This document shows, in pieces, positions 1 through 11,331 of a stretch of DNA of 64,000 bases; the first letter of the stretch is position 1; each line of letters begins with the position of its first letter. A program made the position numbers and the translations under genes. Below the pieces are notes generated by a model that did not search any database, had not been told where the DNA came from, and was given only the letters and a program-made list of their open reading frames with translations. Origin of the DNA: Paragordius varius (lineage: Eukaryota > Nematomorpha); the NCBI GenBank assembly GCA_964247055.1, contig OZ176052.1, forward strand, positions 13,020,001 to 13,084,000, written 5' to 3'.

Positions 1-2
1 AT

Positions 3-180
3 ACATTCTCTTAGTAGGACTACATCAAAATATAGAGATAGTTTGGCAAACTCTTTCATATCCGATTTTTACAACGATACTTTAAAAATTAATGTATTAA
101 ACTAGTCGCATCAATACTCAAGTTAAACTTTGTCCTTAAAAATCGAATATTGGTCACCGGTGAACAAAATTATTTTTTAT
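3..180 (+). repeat. Representative 178-bp monomer
   Basis: This unit is used here as the numbering reference (monomer position 1 is base 3). It holds 29 C and 21 G, about 28% G+C, with five CpG dinucleotides at monomer positions 60, 73, 105, 142 and 156. Landmarks are the left dyad arm at 56-69, an actagt hexamer at 99-104, the site of the 13-bp insertion in other units at about 103-115, the right dyad arm at 135-148 (here with one change, cgaat for cggat), the palindrome at 152-161 and an AT tail to 178. Short A/T runs recur along the unit. The length fits one nucleosome plus linker, as for many centromeric satellites. Confidence 0.95.
154..163. repeat. 10-bp perfect palindrome, one per monomer
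   Basis: The sequence tcaccggtga equals its own reverse complement. With flanks ttgg and acaa it becomes an 18-bp dyad (150-167) with only one mismatched pair. It lies 3 bp after the right arm of the 14-bp inverted repeat. It is the most GC-rich part of an otherwise AT-rich unit. Most monomers keep it intact, and changed forms (tcgccggtga, tcattggtga, tcacgggtga, tcaccggaga, tcaccgctga, tcacaggtta, tctccggtga) mark particular monomer types. It contains recognition sequences for AgeI (accggt) and BstEII (ggtcacc). A protein-binding role is possible but inferred. Confidence 0.85.
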
Positions 181-371
181 ACATTCTCTTAGTAAGACTA
201 CATCAAAATATAGAAATAGTTTGACAAACTCTTTCATATCCGATTTTTAAAACGATACTTTAAAAATTAATGTATAAAACTAGTCGTATCAATAAATCGC
301 ATCAATACTCAAGTTAAACTTTGTCCTTAAAAATCGGATATTGCTCACCGGTGAACAAAATAATTTTTTAT
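181..371 (+). repeat. Representative 191-bp long monomer
   Basis: This is the long form of the unit. It matches the 178-bp form except for 13 extra bases between aaactagtcg and catcaatactc. Long monomers recur throughout the window (for example at 906-1096), usually linked to the sequence variants gtataaaactagtcgtatc or gtataaaactaggcgtatc. They sit at fixed places in the higher-order repeats, which explains why HOR lengths are often 13 bp more than a multiple of 178. Confidence 0.93.
285..310 (+). repeat. 13-bp imperfect tandem duplication inside a monomer
   Basis: The segment cgtatcaataaat is followed directly by cgcatcaatactc; 9 of 13 positions agree. The normal monomer has only the second copy. 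This is the sole recurrent length insertion in the family and probably arose once by slippage or short unequal exchange before spreading with its HORs. The first copy nearly always carries gtatc rather than gcatc, consistent with one origin. Confidence 0.85.
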
Positions 372-3240
372 ACATTCTCTTAGTAAGACTACATCAAAAT
401 ATAGAAATAGTTTGACAAACTCTTTCATATACGATTTTTACAACGATACTTTAAAAATTAATGTATTAAACTAGTCGCATCAATACTCAAGTTAAACTTT
501 GTCCTTAAAAATCGGATATTAGTCACCGGTGAATAAAATTATTTTTTATATATTCTCTTAGTAAGACTACATCAAAATATAGAAATATTTTGACAAACTC
601 TTTCACATCCGATTTTTACAACGATACTTTAAAAAATAATGTATAAAACTAGTCGCATCAATACTCAAGTTAAATTTTGTCCTTAAAAATCGAATATTGG
701 TCACCGGTGAACAAAATTTATTTTTATACATTCTCTTAGTAAGACTACATCAAAATATAGAAATAGTTTGACAAACTCTTTCATATCCGATTTTTACAAC
801 GATACTTTAAAAATTATGGTATTAAACCAGTCGCATCAATACTCAAGTTAAACTTTGTCCTTAAAAATCGGATATAGGTCACCGGTGAACAAAACTATTT
901 TTTATACATACTCTTAGTAAGACTACATCAAAATATAGAGATAATTTGACAAACCCTTTCATATCCGATTTTTACAACGATACTTTAAAAATTAATGTAT
1001 AAAACTAGGCGTATCAATAAATCGCATCAATACTCAAGTTAAACTTTGTCCTTAAAAATCGGATATTGGTCACCGGTGAACAAAATTAATTTTTAAACAT
1101 TCTCTTAGTAGGACTACATCAAAATATATAGATAGTTTGGCAAACTGTTTCATATCCGATTTTTACAACGATACTTTAAAAATTAATGTAAAAAACTAGT
1201 CGCATCAATACTCAAGTTAAATTTGTCCTTAAAAATCGGATATTGGTCACCGGTGAATTAAATTATTTTTCATACATTCTCTTAGTAAGACTACATCAAA
1301 ATATAGAAATAGTTTGACAAACTCTTTCATATCCGATTTTTAAAACGATACTTTAAAAATTAATGTATTAAACTAGTCGCATCAATACTCAAGTTAAACT
1401 TTGTCCTTAAAAATCGGATATTGGTCACCGGTAAACAAAATTATTTTTTATACATTCTCTTAGTAAGATAACATCAAAATATAGAAATAGTTTGACAAAC
1501 TCTTTCATATCCGATTTTTACAACGATACTTTAAAAATTATGGTATTAAACCAGTCGCATCAATACTCAAGTTAAACTTTGTCCTTAAAAATCGAATATT
1601 AGTCACCGGTGAACAAAATTTTGTTTTATACATTCTCTTAGTAATACTACATCAAAATATATAGATAGTTTGACAAACTCTTTCATATCCGATTTTTACA
1701 ACGATACTTTAAAAATTAATGTATTAAACTAGTCGCATCAATACTCAAGTTAAACTTTGTCCTTAAAAATCGGATATTGGTCACCGGTGAATAAAATAAT
1801 TTTTTATACATTCTCTTAGTAAGACTACATCAAATTATAGAAATAGTTTGACAAACTCTTTCATATACGATTTTTACAACGATACTTTAAAAATTAATGT
1901 AAACTAGTCGCATCAATACTCAAGTTAAACTTTGTCCTTAAAAATCGGATATTAGTCACCGGTGAATAAAATTATTTTTTATATATTCTCTTAGTAAGAC
2001 TACATCAAAATATAGAAATATTTTGACAAACTCTTTCACATCCGATTTTTACAACGATACTTTAAAAATTAATGTATAAAACTAGTCGCATCAATACTCA
2101 AGTTAAATTTTGTCCTTAAAAATCGAATATTGGTCACCGGTGAACAAAATTTATTTTTATACATTCTCTTAGTAAGACTACATCAAAATATAGAAATAGT
2201 TTGACAAACTCTTTCATATCCGATTTTTACAACGATACTTTAAAAATTATGGTATTAAACCAGTCGCATCAATACTCAAGTTAAACTTTGTCCTTAAAAA
2301 TCGGATATAGGTCACCGGTGAACAAAACTATTTTTTATACATACTCTTAGTAAGACTACATCAAAATATAGAGATAATTTGACAAACCCTTTCATATCCG
2401 ATTTTTACAACGATACTTTAAAAATTAATGTATAAAACTAGGCGTATCAATAAATCGCATCAATACTCAAGTTAAACTTTGTCCTTAAAAATCGGATATT
2501 GGTCACCGGTGAACAAAATTAATTTTTAAACATTCTCTTAGTAGGACTACATCAAAATATATAGATAGTTTGGCAAACTGTTTCATATCCGATTTTTACA
2601 ACGATACTTTAAAAATTAATGTAAAAAACTAGTCGCATCAATACTCAAGTTAAATTTGTCCTTAAAAATCGGATATTGGTCACCGGTGAATTAAATTATT
2701 TTTCATACATTCTCTTAGTAAGACTACATCAAAATATAGAAATAGTTTGACAAACTCTTTCATATCCGATTTTTAAAACGATACTTTAAAAATTAATGTA
2801 TTAAACTAGTCGCATCAATACTCAAGTTAAACTTTGTCCTTAAAAATCGGATATTGGTCACCGGTAAACAAAATTATTTTTTATACATTCTCTTAGTAAG
2901 ATAACATCAAAATATAGAAATAGTTTGACAAACTCTTTCATATCCGATTTTTACAACGATACTTTAAAAATTATGGTATTAAACCAGTCGCATCAATACT
3001 CAAGTTAAACTTTGTCCTTAAAAATCGAATATTAGTCACCGGTGAACAAAATTTTGTTTTATACATTCTCTTAGTAATACTACATCAAAATATATAGATA
3101 GTTTGACAAACTCTTTCATATCCGATTTTTACAACGATACTTTAAAAATTAATGTATTAAACTAGTCGCATCAATACTCAAGTTAAACTTTGTCCTTAAA
3201 AATCGGATATTGGTCACCGGTGAATAAAATTATTTTTCAT
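372..3240 (+). repeat. 8-mer HOR, two tandem copies (1436 and 1433 bp)
   Basis: Units 372-1807 and 1808-3240 carry the same eight monomers in the same order. Shared rare variants include the atattctc head with tttcacatcc (550 and 1983), ggatatagg in the right arm, the acatactc head with gataatttgac followed by a 191-bp unit, aatgtaaaaaactag, and gtaatac with atatatag. The second copy lacks 3 bp in aatgta(tta)aactag, which explains the length difference. The remaining mismatches are few, so the duplication is recent relative to monomer divergence, which is several percent or more between neighbours. Confidence 0.9.
783..875. repeat. 14-bp inverted repeat within a monomer (dyad arms)
   Basis: The left arm atatccgattttta (783-796) is the exact reverse complement of the right arm taaaaatcggatat (862-875), with a 65-bp spacer. 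The same pair is present in most monomers of the window. The left arm is very constant (rare form catatacg). The right arm exists in three main forms: cggat (perfect pairing), cgaat (one mismatch) and gggat (one mismatch). In units whose left arm continues tttttaaaacg the pairing extends to 15 bp. The two arms could form a stem if strands separate, or be two oppositely oriented sites for one protein; neither is shown by sequence alone. Confidence 0.85.
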
Positions 3241-4840
3241 ACATTCTCTTAGTAAGACTACATCAAAATATAGAAATAGTTTGACAAACTCTTTCATATC
3301 CGATTTTTAAAACGATACTTTAAAAATTAATGTATTAAACTAGTCGCATCAATACTCAAGTTAAACTTTGTCCTTAAAAATCGGATATTGGTCACCGGTA
3401 AACAAAATAATTTTTTATACATTCTCTTAGTAAGACTACATCAAAATATAGAAATAGTTTGACAAACTCTTTCATATCCGATTTTTACAACGATAATTTA
3501 AAAATTAATGTATTAAACTAGTCGCATGAATACTCAAGTTAAACTTTGTCCTTAAAAATCGGATATTGGTCACCGGTGAATAAAATTATTTTTCATACAT
3601 TCTCTTAGTAGGACTACATCAAAATATAGAGATAGTTTGGCAAACTGTTTCATATCCGTTTTTACAACGATACTTTAAAAATTAATGTATAAAACTAGTC
3701 GCATCAATACTCAAGTTAAACTTTGTCCTTAAAAATCGAATATTGGTCACCGGTGAACAAATTTATTTTTTATACATTCTCTTAGTAAGATAACATCAAA
3801 ATATAGAAATAGTTTGACAAACTCTTTCATATCCGATTTTTACAACGATACTTTAAAAATTATGGTATTAAACCAGTCGCATCAATACTCAAGTTAAACT
3901 TTGTCCTTAAAAATCGGATATTGGTCACCGGTAAACAAAATAATTTTTTATACATTCTCTTAGTAAGACTACATCAAAATATAGAAATAGTTTGACAAAC
4001 TCTTTCATATCCGATTTTTACAACGATACTTTAAAAATTAATGTATTAAACTAGTCGCATCAATACTCAAGTTAAACTTTGTCCTTAAAAATCGGATATT
4101 GGTCACCGGTGAATAAAATTATTTTTCATACATTCTCTTAGTAGGACTACATCAAAATATAGAGATAGTTTGGCAAACTGTTTCATATCCGATTTTTACA
4201 ACGATACTTTAAAAATTAATGTATAAAACTAGTCGCATCAATACTCAAGTTAAACTTTGTCCTTAAAAATCGAATATTGGTCACCGGTGAACAAAATTAT
4301 TTTTTATACATTCTCTTAGTAAGATAACACTAAAATATAGAAATAGTTTGACAAACTCTTTCATATCCGATTTTTACAACGATACTTTAAAAATCATGGT
4401 ATTAAACCAGTCGCATCAATACTCAAGTTAAACTTTGTCCTTAAAAATCGGATATTGGTCACCGGTAAACAAAATAATTTTTTATACATTCTCTTAGTAA
4501 GACTACATCAAAATATAGAAATAGTTTGACAAACTCTTTCATATCCGATTTTTACAACGATACTTTAAAAATTAATGTATTAAACTAGTCGCATCAATAC
4601 TCAAGTTAAACTTTGTCCTTAAAAATCGGATATTGGTCACCGGTGAATAAAATTATTTTTCATACATTCTCTTAGTAGGACTACATCAAAATATAAGATA
4701 GTTTGGCAAACTGTTTCATATCCGATTTTTACAACGATACTTTAAAAATTAATGTATAAAACTAGTCGCATCAATACTCAAGTTAAACTTTGTCCTTAAA
4801 AATCGAATATTGGTCACCGGTGAACAAAATTATTTTTTAT
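3241..4840 (+). repeat. 3-mer HOR of about 534 bp
   Basis: Units start at 3597, 4130 and 4664 (spacings 533 and 534). Order within the unit: a gtaggac/ttggc monomer with right arm cgaat; a gtaagataac monomer with atggtattaaaccag; and a gtaagac monomer ending gaataaaattatttttcat. Two units are complete, the third is represented by its first monomer only, and 3241-3596 holds two related monomers before the first unit. At about 4326 acatc has become acact. The length is exactly three 178-bp monomers. Confidence 0.88.
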
Positions 4841-5387
4841 ACATTCTCTTAGTAAGACTACATCAAAATATAGAAATAGTTTGACAAACTCTTTCATATC
4901 CGATTTTTGAAACGATACTTTAAAAATTAATGTATAAAACTAGTCGTATCAATACTCAAGTTAAACTTTGTCCTTAAAAATCGAATATTGGTCACCGGTG
5001 AACAAAATTATTTTTTATACATTCTCTTAGTAAGACTACATCAAAATATAGAAATAGTTTGACAAACTCTTTCATATCCGATTTTTAAAACGATACTTTA
5101 AAAATTAATGTATAAAACTAGTCGTATCAATAAATCGCATCAATACTCAAATTAAACTTTGTCCTTAAAAATCGGATATTGGTCACCAGTGAACAAAATA
5201 ATTTTTTATACATTCTCTTAGTAAGACTACATCAAAATATAGAAATAGTTTGACAAACTCTTTCATATACGATTTTTACAACGATACTTTAAAAATTAAT
5301 GTATTAAACTAGTCGCATCAATACTCAAGTTAAACTTTGTCCTTAAAAATCGAATATTGGTCACCGGTGAACAAAATTATTTTTTAT
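4841..5387 (+). repeat. Transitional monomers before the 1081-bp HOR
   Basis: Three monomers join the 534-bp HOR to the 1081-bp HOR. The first has gtcgtatcaatactc, the point change seen in long monomers but without the 13 extra bases, and tttttgaaacg in place of tttttaaaacg. The second is a 191-bp unit ending with caccagtga, one change in the palindrome. The third has the left-arm form catatacg. They resemble members of the following HOR and may be its eroded first copy. Confidence 0.75.
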
Positions 5388-7549
5388 ACATTCTCTAAGT
5401 AAGACTACATCAAAATATAGAAATAGTTTGACAAACTCTTTCATATCCGATTTTTAAAACGATACTTTAAAAATTAATGTATAAAACTAGTCGTATCAAT
5501 AAATCGCATCAATACTCAAGTTAAACTTTGTCCTTAAAAATCGGATATTGGTCACCGGTGAACAAAATAATTTTTTATACATTCTCTTAGTAAGACTACA
5601 TCAAAATATAGAAATAGTTTGACAAACTCTTTCATATACGATTTTTACAACAATACTTTAAAAATTAATGTATTAAACTAGTCGCATCAATACTCAAGTT
5701 AAACTTTGTCCTTAAAAATCGGATATTGGTCACCGGTGAATAAAATTATTTTTTATATATTCTCTTAGTAAGACTACATCAAAATATAGAAATAGTTTGA
5801 CAAACTCTTTCATATCCGATTTTTACAACGATACTTTAAAAATTAATGTATTAAACTAGTCGCATCATTACTCAAGTTAAACTTTGTCCTTAAAAATCGA
5901 ATATTGGTCACCGGTGAACAAAATTATTTTTTATACATTCTCTTAGTAAGACTACATCAAAATATAGAAATAGTTTGACAAACTCTTTCATATCCGATTT
6001 TTACAACGATACTTTAAAAATTATGGTATTAAACCAGTCGCATCAATACTCAAGTTAAACTTTGTCCTTAAAAATCGAATATTGGTCACCGGTGAACAAA
6101 ATTATTTTTTATACATTCTCATAGTAAGACTACATCAAAATATAGAGATTGTTTGACAAACTCTTTTATATCCGATTTTTAAAACGATACTTTAAAAATT
6201 AATGTATTAAACTAGTCGCATCAATACTCAAGTTAAACTTTGTCCTTAAAAATCGGATATTGGTCACCGGTGAACAAAATAATTTTTTATACATTCTCTT
6301 AGTAAGACTACATCAAAATATAGAAATAGTTTCACAAACTCTTTCATATCCGATTTTTACAACGATACTTTAAAAATTAATGTATTAAACTAGTCGCATC
6401 AATACTCAAGTTAAACTTTGTCCTTAAAAATCGAATATTGGTCACCGGTGAACAAAATTATTTTTTATACATTCTCTTAGTAAGACTACATCAAAATATA
6501 GAAATAGTTTGACAAACTCTTTCATATCCGATTTTTAAAACGATACTTTAAAAATTAATGTATAAAACTAGTCGTATCAATAAATCGCATCAATACTCAA
6601 GTTAAACTTTGTCCTTAAAAATCGGATATTGGTCACCGGTGAACAAAATAATTTTTTATACATTCTCTTAGTAAGACTACATCAAAATATAGAAATAGTT
6701 TGACAAACTCTTTCATATACGATTTTTACAACGATACTTTAAAAATTAATGTATTAAACTAGTCGCATCAATACTCAAGTTAAACTTTGTCCTTAAAAAT
6801 CGGATATTGGTCACCGGTGAATAAAATTATTTTTTATATATTCTCTTAGAAAGACTACATCAAAATATAGAAATAGTTTGACAAACTCTTTCATATCCGA
6901 TTTTTACAACGATACTTTAAAAATTAATGTATTAAACTAGTCGCATCATTACTCAAGTTAAACTTTGTCCTTAAAAATCGAATATTGGTCACCGGTGAAC
7001 AAAATTATTTTTTATACATTCTCTTAGTAAGACTACATCAAAATATAGAAATAGTTTGACAAACTCTTTCATATCCGATTTTTACAACGATTCTTTAAAA
7101 ATTATGGTATTAAACCAGTCGCATCAATACTCAAGTTAAACTTTGTCCTTAAAAATCGAATATTGGTCACCGGTGAACAAAATTAATTTTTATACATTCT
7201 CTTAGTAAGACTACATCAAAATATAGAAATAGTTTGACAAACTCTTTTATATCCGATTTTTAAAACGATACTTTAAAAATTAATGTATTAAACTAGTCGC
7301 ATCAATACTCAAGTTAAACTTTGTCCTTAAAAATCGGATATTGGTCACCGGTGAACAAAATAATTTTTTATACATTCTCTTAGTAAGACTACATCAAAAT
7401 ATAGAAATAGTTTCACAAACTCTTTCATATCCGATTTTTACAACGATACTTTAAAAATTAATGTATTAAACTAGTCGCATCAATACTCAAGTTAAACTTT
7501 GTCCTTAAAAATCGGATATTGGTCACCGGTGAACAAAATTATTTTTTAT
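5388..7549 (+). repeat. 6-mer HOR of 1081 bp, two copies
   Basis: Unit starts at 5388, 6469 and (next monomer) 7550 are exactly 1081 bp apart. Shared markers at this spacing are cgcatcattac (5861 and 6942), tttcacaaac (about 6331 and 7412) and catatacg. The unit has five 178-bp monomers and one 191-bp monomer. The two copies differ at scattered single bases, for example gtaagac/gaaagac and gatact/gattct. Confidence 0.9.
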
Positions 7550-8083
7550 ACATTCTCTTAGTAGGACTACATCAAAATATAGAAATAGTTTGACAAACTC
7601 TTTCATATCCGATTTTTACAACGATACTTTAAAAATTATGGTATTAAACCAGTCGCATCAATACTCAAGTTAAACTTTGTCCTTAAAAATCGGATATTGG
7701 TCACCGGTGAAAAAAATTATTTTTTATACATTTTCTTAATAGGACTACATCAAAATATAGAGATAGTTTGACAAACTCTTTCATATCCGATTTTTACAAC
7801 GATACTTTAAAAATTATGGTATTAAACCAGTCGCATCAATACTCAAGTTAAACTTTGTCCTTAAAAATCGGATATTGGTCACCGGTGAACAAAATTAATT
7901 TTTATACATTCTCTTAGTAGGACTACATCAAAATATAGAAATAGTTTGACAAACTCTTTCATATCCGATTTTTACAACGATACTTTAAAAATTAATGTAT
8001 TAAACTAGTCGCATCAATACTCAAGTTAAACTTTGTCCTTAAAAATCGGATATTGGTCACCGGTGAACAAAATAATTTTTTAT
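7550..8083 (+). repeat. Three linking monomers
   Basis: Three standard 178-bp monomers follow the 1081-bp HOR; the first two have the atggtattaaaccag form, the third gtattaaactag. The next monomer (from 8084) repeats the tttcacaaac unit that began at 7372, a spacing of 712 bp or four monomers, so this stretch is probably part of a 4-mer exchange product. Confidence 0.7.
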
Positions 8084-10784
8084 ACATTCTCTTAGTAAGA
8101 CTACATCAAAATATAGAAATAGTTTCACAAACTCTTTCATATCCGATTTTTACAACGATACTTTAAAAATTAATGTATTAAACTAGTCGCATCAATACTC
8201 AAGTTAAACTTTGTCCTTAAAAATCGGATATTGGTCACCGGTGAACAAAATTATTTTTTATACATTCTCTTAGTAAGACTACATCAAAATATAGAAATAG
8301 TTTGACAAACTCTTTCATATCCGATTTTTAAAACGATACTTTAAAAATTAATGTATTAAACTAGTCGCATCAATACTCAAGTTAAACTTTGTCCTTAAAA
8401 ATCGGATATTGGTCACCGGTGAACAAAATAATTTTTTATACATTCTCTTAGTAACACTACATCAAAATATAGAAATAGTTTGACAAACTCTTTCATATCC
8501 GATTTTTACAACGATACTTTAAAAATTAATGTATTAAACTAGTCGCATCAATACTCTAGTTAAACTTTGTCCTTAAAAATCGGATATTGGTCGCCGGTGA
8601 ACAAAATTATTTTTTATACATTCTCTTATTAGGACTACATAAATATAGAGATAGTTTGGCAAACTGCTTCATATCCGATTTTTACAACGATACTTTAAAA
8701 ATTAATGTATAAAACTAGGCGTATCAATAAATCGCATCAATACTCAAGTTAAACTTTGTCCTTAAAAATCGGATATTGGTCACCGGTGAACAAAATTGAT
8801 TTTTATACATTCTCTTAGTAGGACTACATAAAAATATAGAGATAGTTTGGCAAACTGTTTCATATCCGATTTTTACAACGATACTTTAAAAATTAATGTA
8901 TAAAACTAGTCGCATCAATACTCAAGTTAAACTTTGTCCTTAAAAATCGGATATTGGTCACCGGTGAATAAAATTATTTTTCATACATTCTCTTAGTAAG
9001 ACTACATCAAAATATAGAAATAGTTTGACAAACTCTTTCATATCCGATTTTTTAAACGATACTTTAAAAATTAATGTATTAAACTAGTCGCATCAATACT
9101 CAAGTTAAACTTTGTCCTTAAAAATCGGATATTGGTCACCGGTAAACAAAATAATTTTTTATACATTCTCTTAGTAAGACTACATCAAAATATAGAAATA
9201 GTTTGACAAACTCTTTCATATCCGATTTTTACAACGATACTTTAAAAATTAATGTATTAAACTAGTCGCATCAATACTCAAGTTAAACTTTGTCCTTAAA
9301 AATCGGATATTGGTCACCGGTGAACAAAACTATTTTTTATACATACTCTTAGCAAGACTACATCAAAATATAGAGATAATTTGACAAACTCTTTCATATC
9401 CGATTTTTACAACGATACTTTAAAAATTATGGTATTAAACCAGTCGCATCAATACTCAAGTTAAACTTTGTCCTTAAAAATCGGATATTGGTCACCGGTG
9501 AACAAAACTATTTTTTATACATACTCTTAGCAAGACTACATCAAAATATAGAGATAATTTGACAAACTCTTTCATATCCGATTTTTACAACGATACTTTA
9601 AAAATTAATGTATAAAACTAGGCGTATCAATAAATCGCATTAATACTCAAGTTAAACTTTGTCCTTAAAAATCGGATATTGGTCACCGGTGAACAAAATT
9701 AATTTTTATACATTCTCTTAGTAGGACTACATCAAAATATATAGATAGTTTGGCAAACTGTTTCATATCCGATTTTTACAACGATACTTTAAAAATTAAT
9801 GTAAAAAACTAGTCGCATCAATACTCAAGTTAAACTTTGTCCTTAAAAATCGGATATTGGTCACCGGTGAACAAAATAATTTTTTATACATTCTCTTAGT
9901 AAGACTACATCAAAATATAGAAATAGTTTCACAAACTCTTTCATATCCGATTTTTACAACGATACTTTAAAAATTAATGTATTAAACTAGTCGCATCAAT
10001 ACTCAAGTTAAACTTTGTCCTTAAAAATCGGATATTGGTCACCGGTGAACAAAATTAATTTTTATACATTCTCTTAGTAGGACTACATCAAAATATAGAG
10101 ATAGTTAGCAAACTGTTTCATATCCGATTTTTACAACGATACTTTAAAAATTAATGTATAAAACTAGTCGCATCAATACTCAAGTTAAACTTTGTCCTTA
10201 AAAATCGAATATTGGTCACCGGTGAACAAAATTTATTTTTATACATTCTCATAGTAAGACTACATCAAAATATAGAAATAGTTTGACAAACTCTTTCATA
10301 TCCGATTTTTACAACGATACTTTAAAAATTATGGTATTAAACCAGTCGCATCAATACTCAAGTTAAACTTTGTCCTTAAAAATCGGATATTGGTCACCGG
10401 TGAACAAAACTATTTTTTATACATACTCTTAACAAGACTACATCAAAATATAGAGATAATTTGACAAACTCTTTCATATCCGATTTTTACAACGATACTT
10501 TAAAAATTAATGTATAAAACTAGGCGTATCAATAAATCGCATCAATACTCAAGTTTTGTCCTTAAAAATCGGATATTGGTCACCGGTGAACAAAATTAAT
10601 TTTTATACATTCTCTTAGTAGGACTACATCAAAATATATAGATAGTTTGGCAAACTGTTTCATATCCGATTTTTACAACGATACTTTAAAAATTAATGTA
10701 AAAAACTAGTCGCATCAATACTCAAGTTAAACTTTGTCCTTAAAAATCGGATATTGGTCACCGGTGAACAAAATTAATTTTTAT
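8084..10784 (+). repeat. Segmental duplicate A (first copy, partner 12409-14937)
   Basis: This segment recurs 4325 bp downstream. Landmarks at that spacing: tttcacaaac (8124 and 12449), gtaacac, gtcgccggtg with tacataaatatag (8590 and 12915), paired acatactc monomers (9341, 9519 and 13666, 13844). At 9888-10065 this copy has one monomer, of the tttcacaaac type, that the partner lacks, after which the spacing drops to about 4147. That is a single-monomer gain or loss. One monomer near 10555 also lost a few bases (caagttttgtcc). Confidence 0.88.
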
Positions 10785-11331
10785 ACATTCTCTTAGTAGG
10801 ACTACATCAAAATATAGAGATAGTTTGGCAAACTGTTTCATATCCGATTTTTACAACGATACTTTAAAAATTAATGTATAAAACTAGTCGCATCAATACT
10901 CAAGTTAAACTTTGTCCTTAAAAATCGAATATTGGTCACCGGTGAACAAAATTTATTTTTATACATTCTCATAGTAAGACTACATCAAAATATAGAAATA
11001 GTTTGACAAACTCTTTCATATCCGATTTTTACAACGATACTTTAAAAATTATGGTATTAAACCAGTCGCATCAATACTCAAGTTAAACTTTGTCCTTAAA
11101 AATCGGATATTGGTCACCGGTGAACAAAACTATTTTTTATACATACTCTTAGCAAGACTACATCAAAATATAGAGATAATTTGACAAACTCTTTCATATC
11201 CGATTTTTACAACGATACTTTAAAAATTAATGTATAAAACTAGGCGTATCAATAAATCGCATCAATACTCAAGTTAAACTTTGTCCTTAAAAATCGGATA
11301 TTGGTCATTGGTGAACAAAATTAATTTTTAT
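10066..11331 (+). repeat. 4-mer HOR of about 720 bp
   Basis: Markers ctcatagtaag (about 10249 and 10969) and acatactc (10421 and 11141) are both 720 bp apart. The four members in order: gagatag/ttggc with right arm cgaat; ctcatag or tcttag head with atggtattaaaccag; acatactcttagcaag with gataatttgac and the 13-bp insertion (aggcgtatc); and atatatagatag with gtaaaaaactag. This four-monomer order recurs many times in the window (16.9-18.9, 21.4-22.2, 51.0-51.9, 53.7-58.4 kb) and is one of the basic cassettes of the array. Confidence 0.85.

Noticed and set aside
154-163. CENP-B box
   Set aside because: The palindrome and surrounding sequence do not contain the core pattern nTTCGnnnnAnnCGGGn; I saw no monomer that does.
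3-180. Known satellites (human alpha, Arabidopsis CEN180, CentBr, CentO, CentC)
   Set aside because: Unit length is similar to some, but no stretch of the monomer resembles their sequences as I remember them. This is from memory and not from a search.
783-875. Terminal inverted repeats of a small DNA transposon (MITE)
   Set aside because: The arms are internal to a tandem unit, always 65 bp apart, never found outside it and have no target-site duplication. A distant origin from such an element cannot be excluded but nothing shows it.
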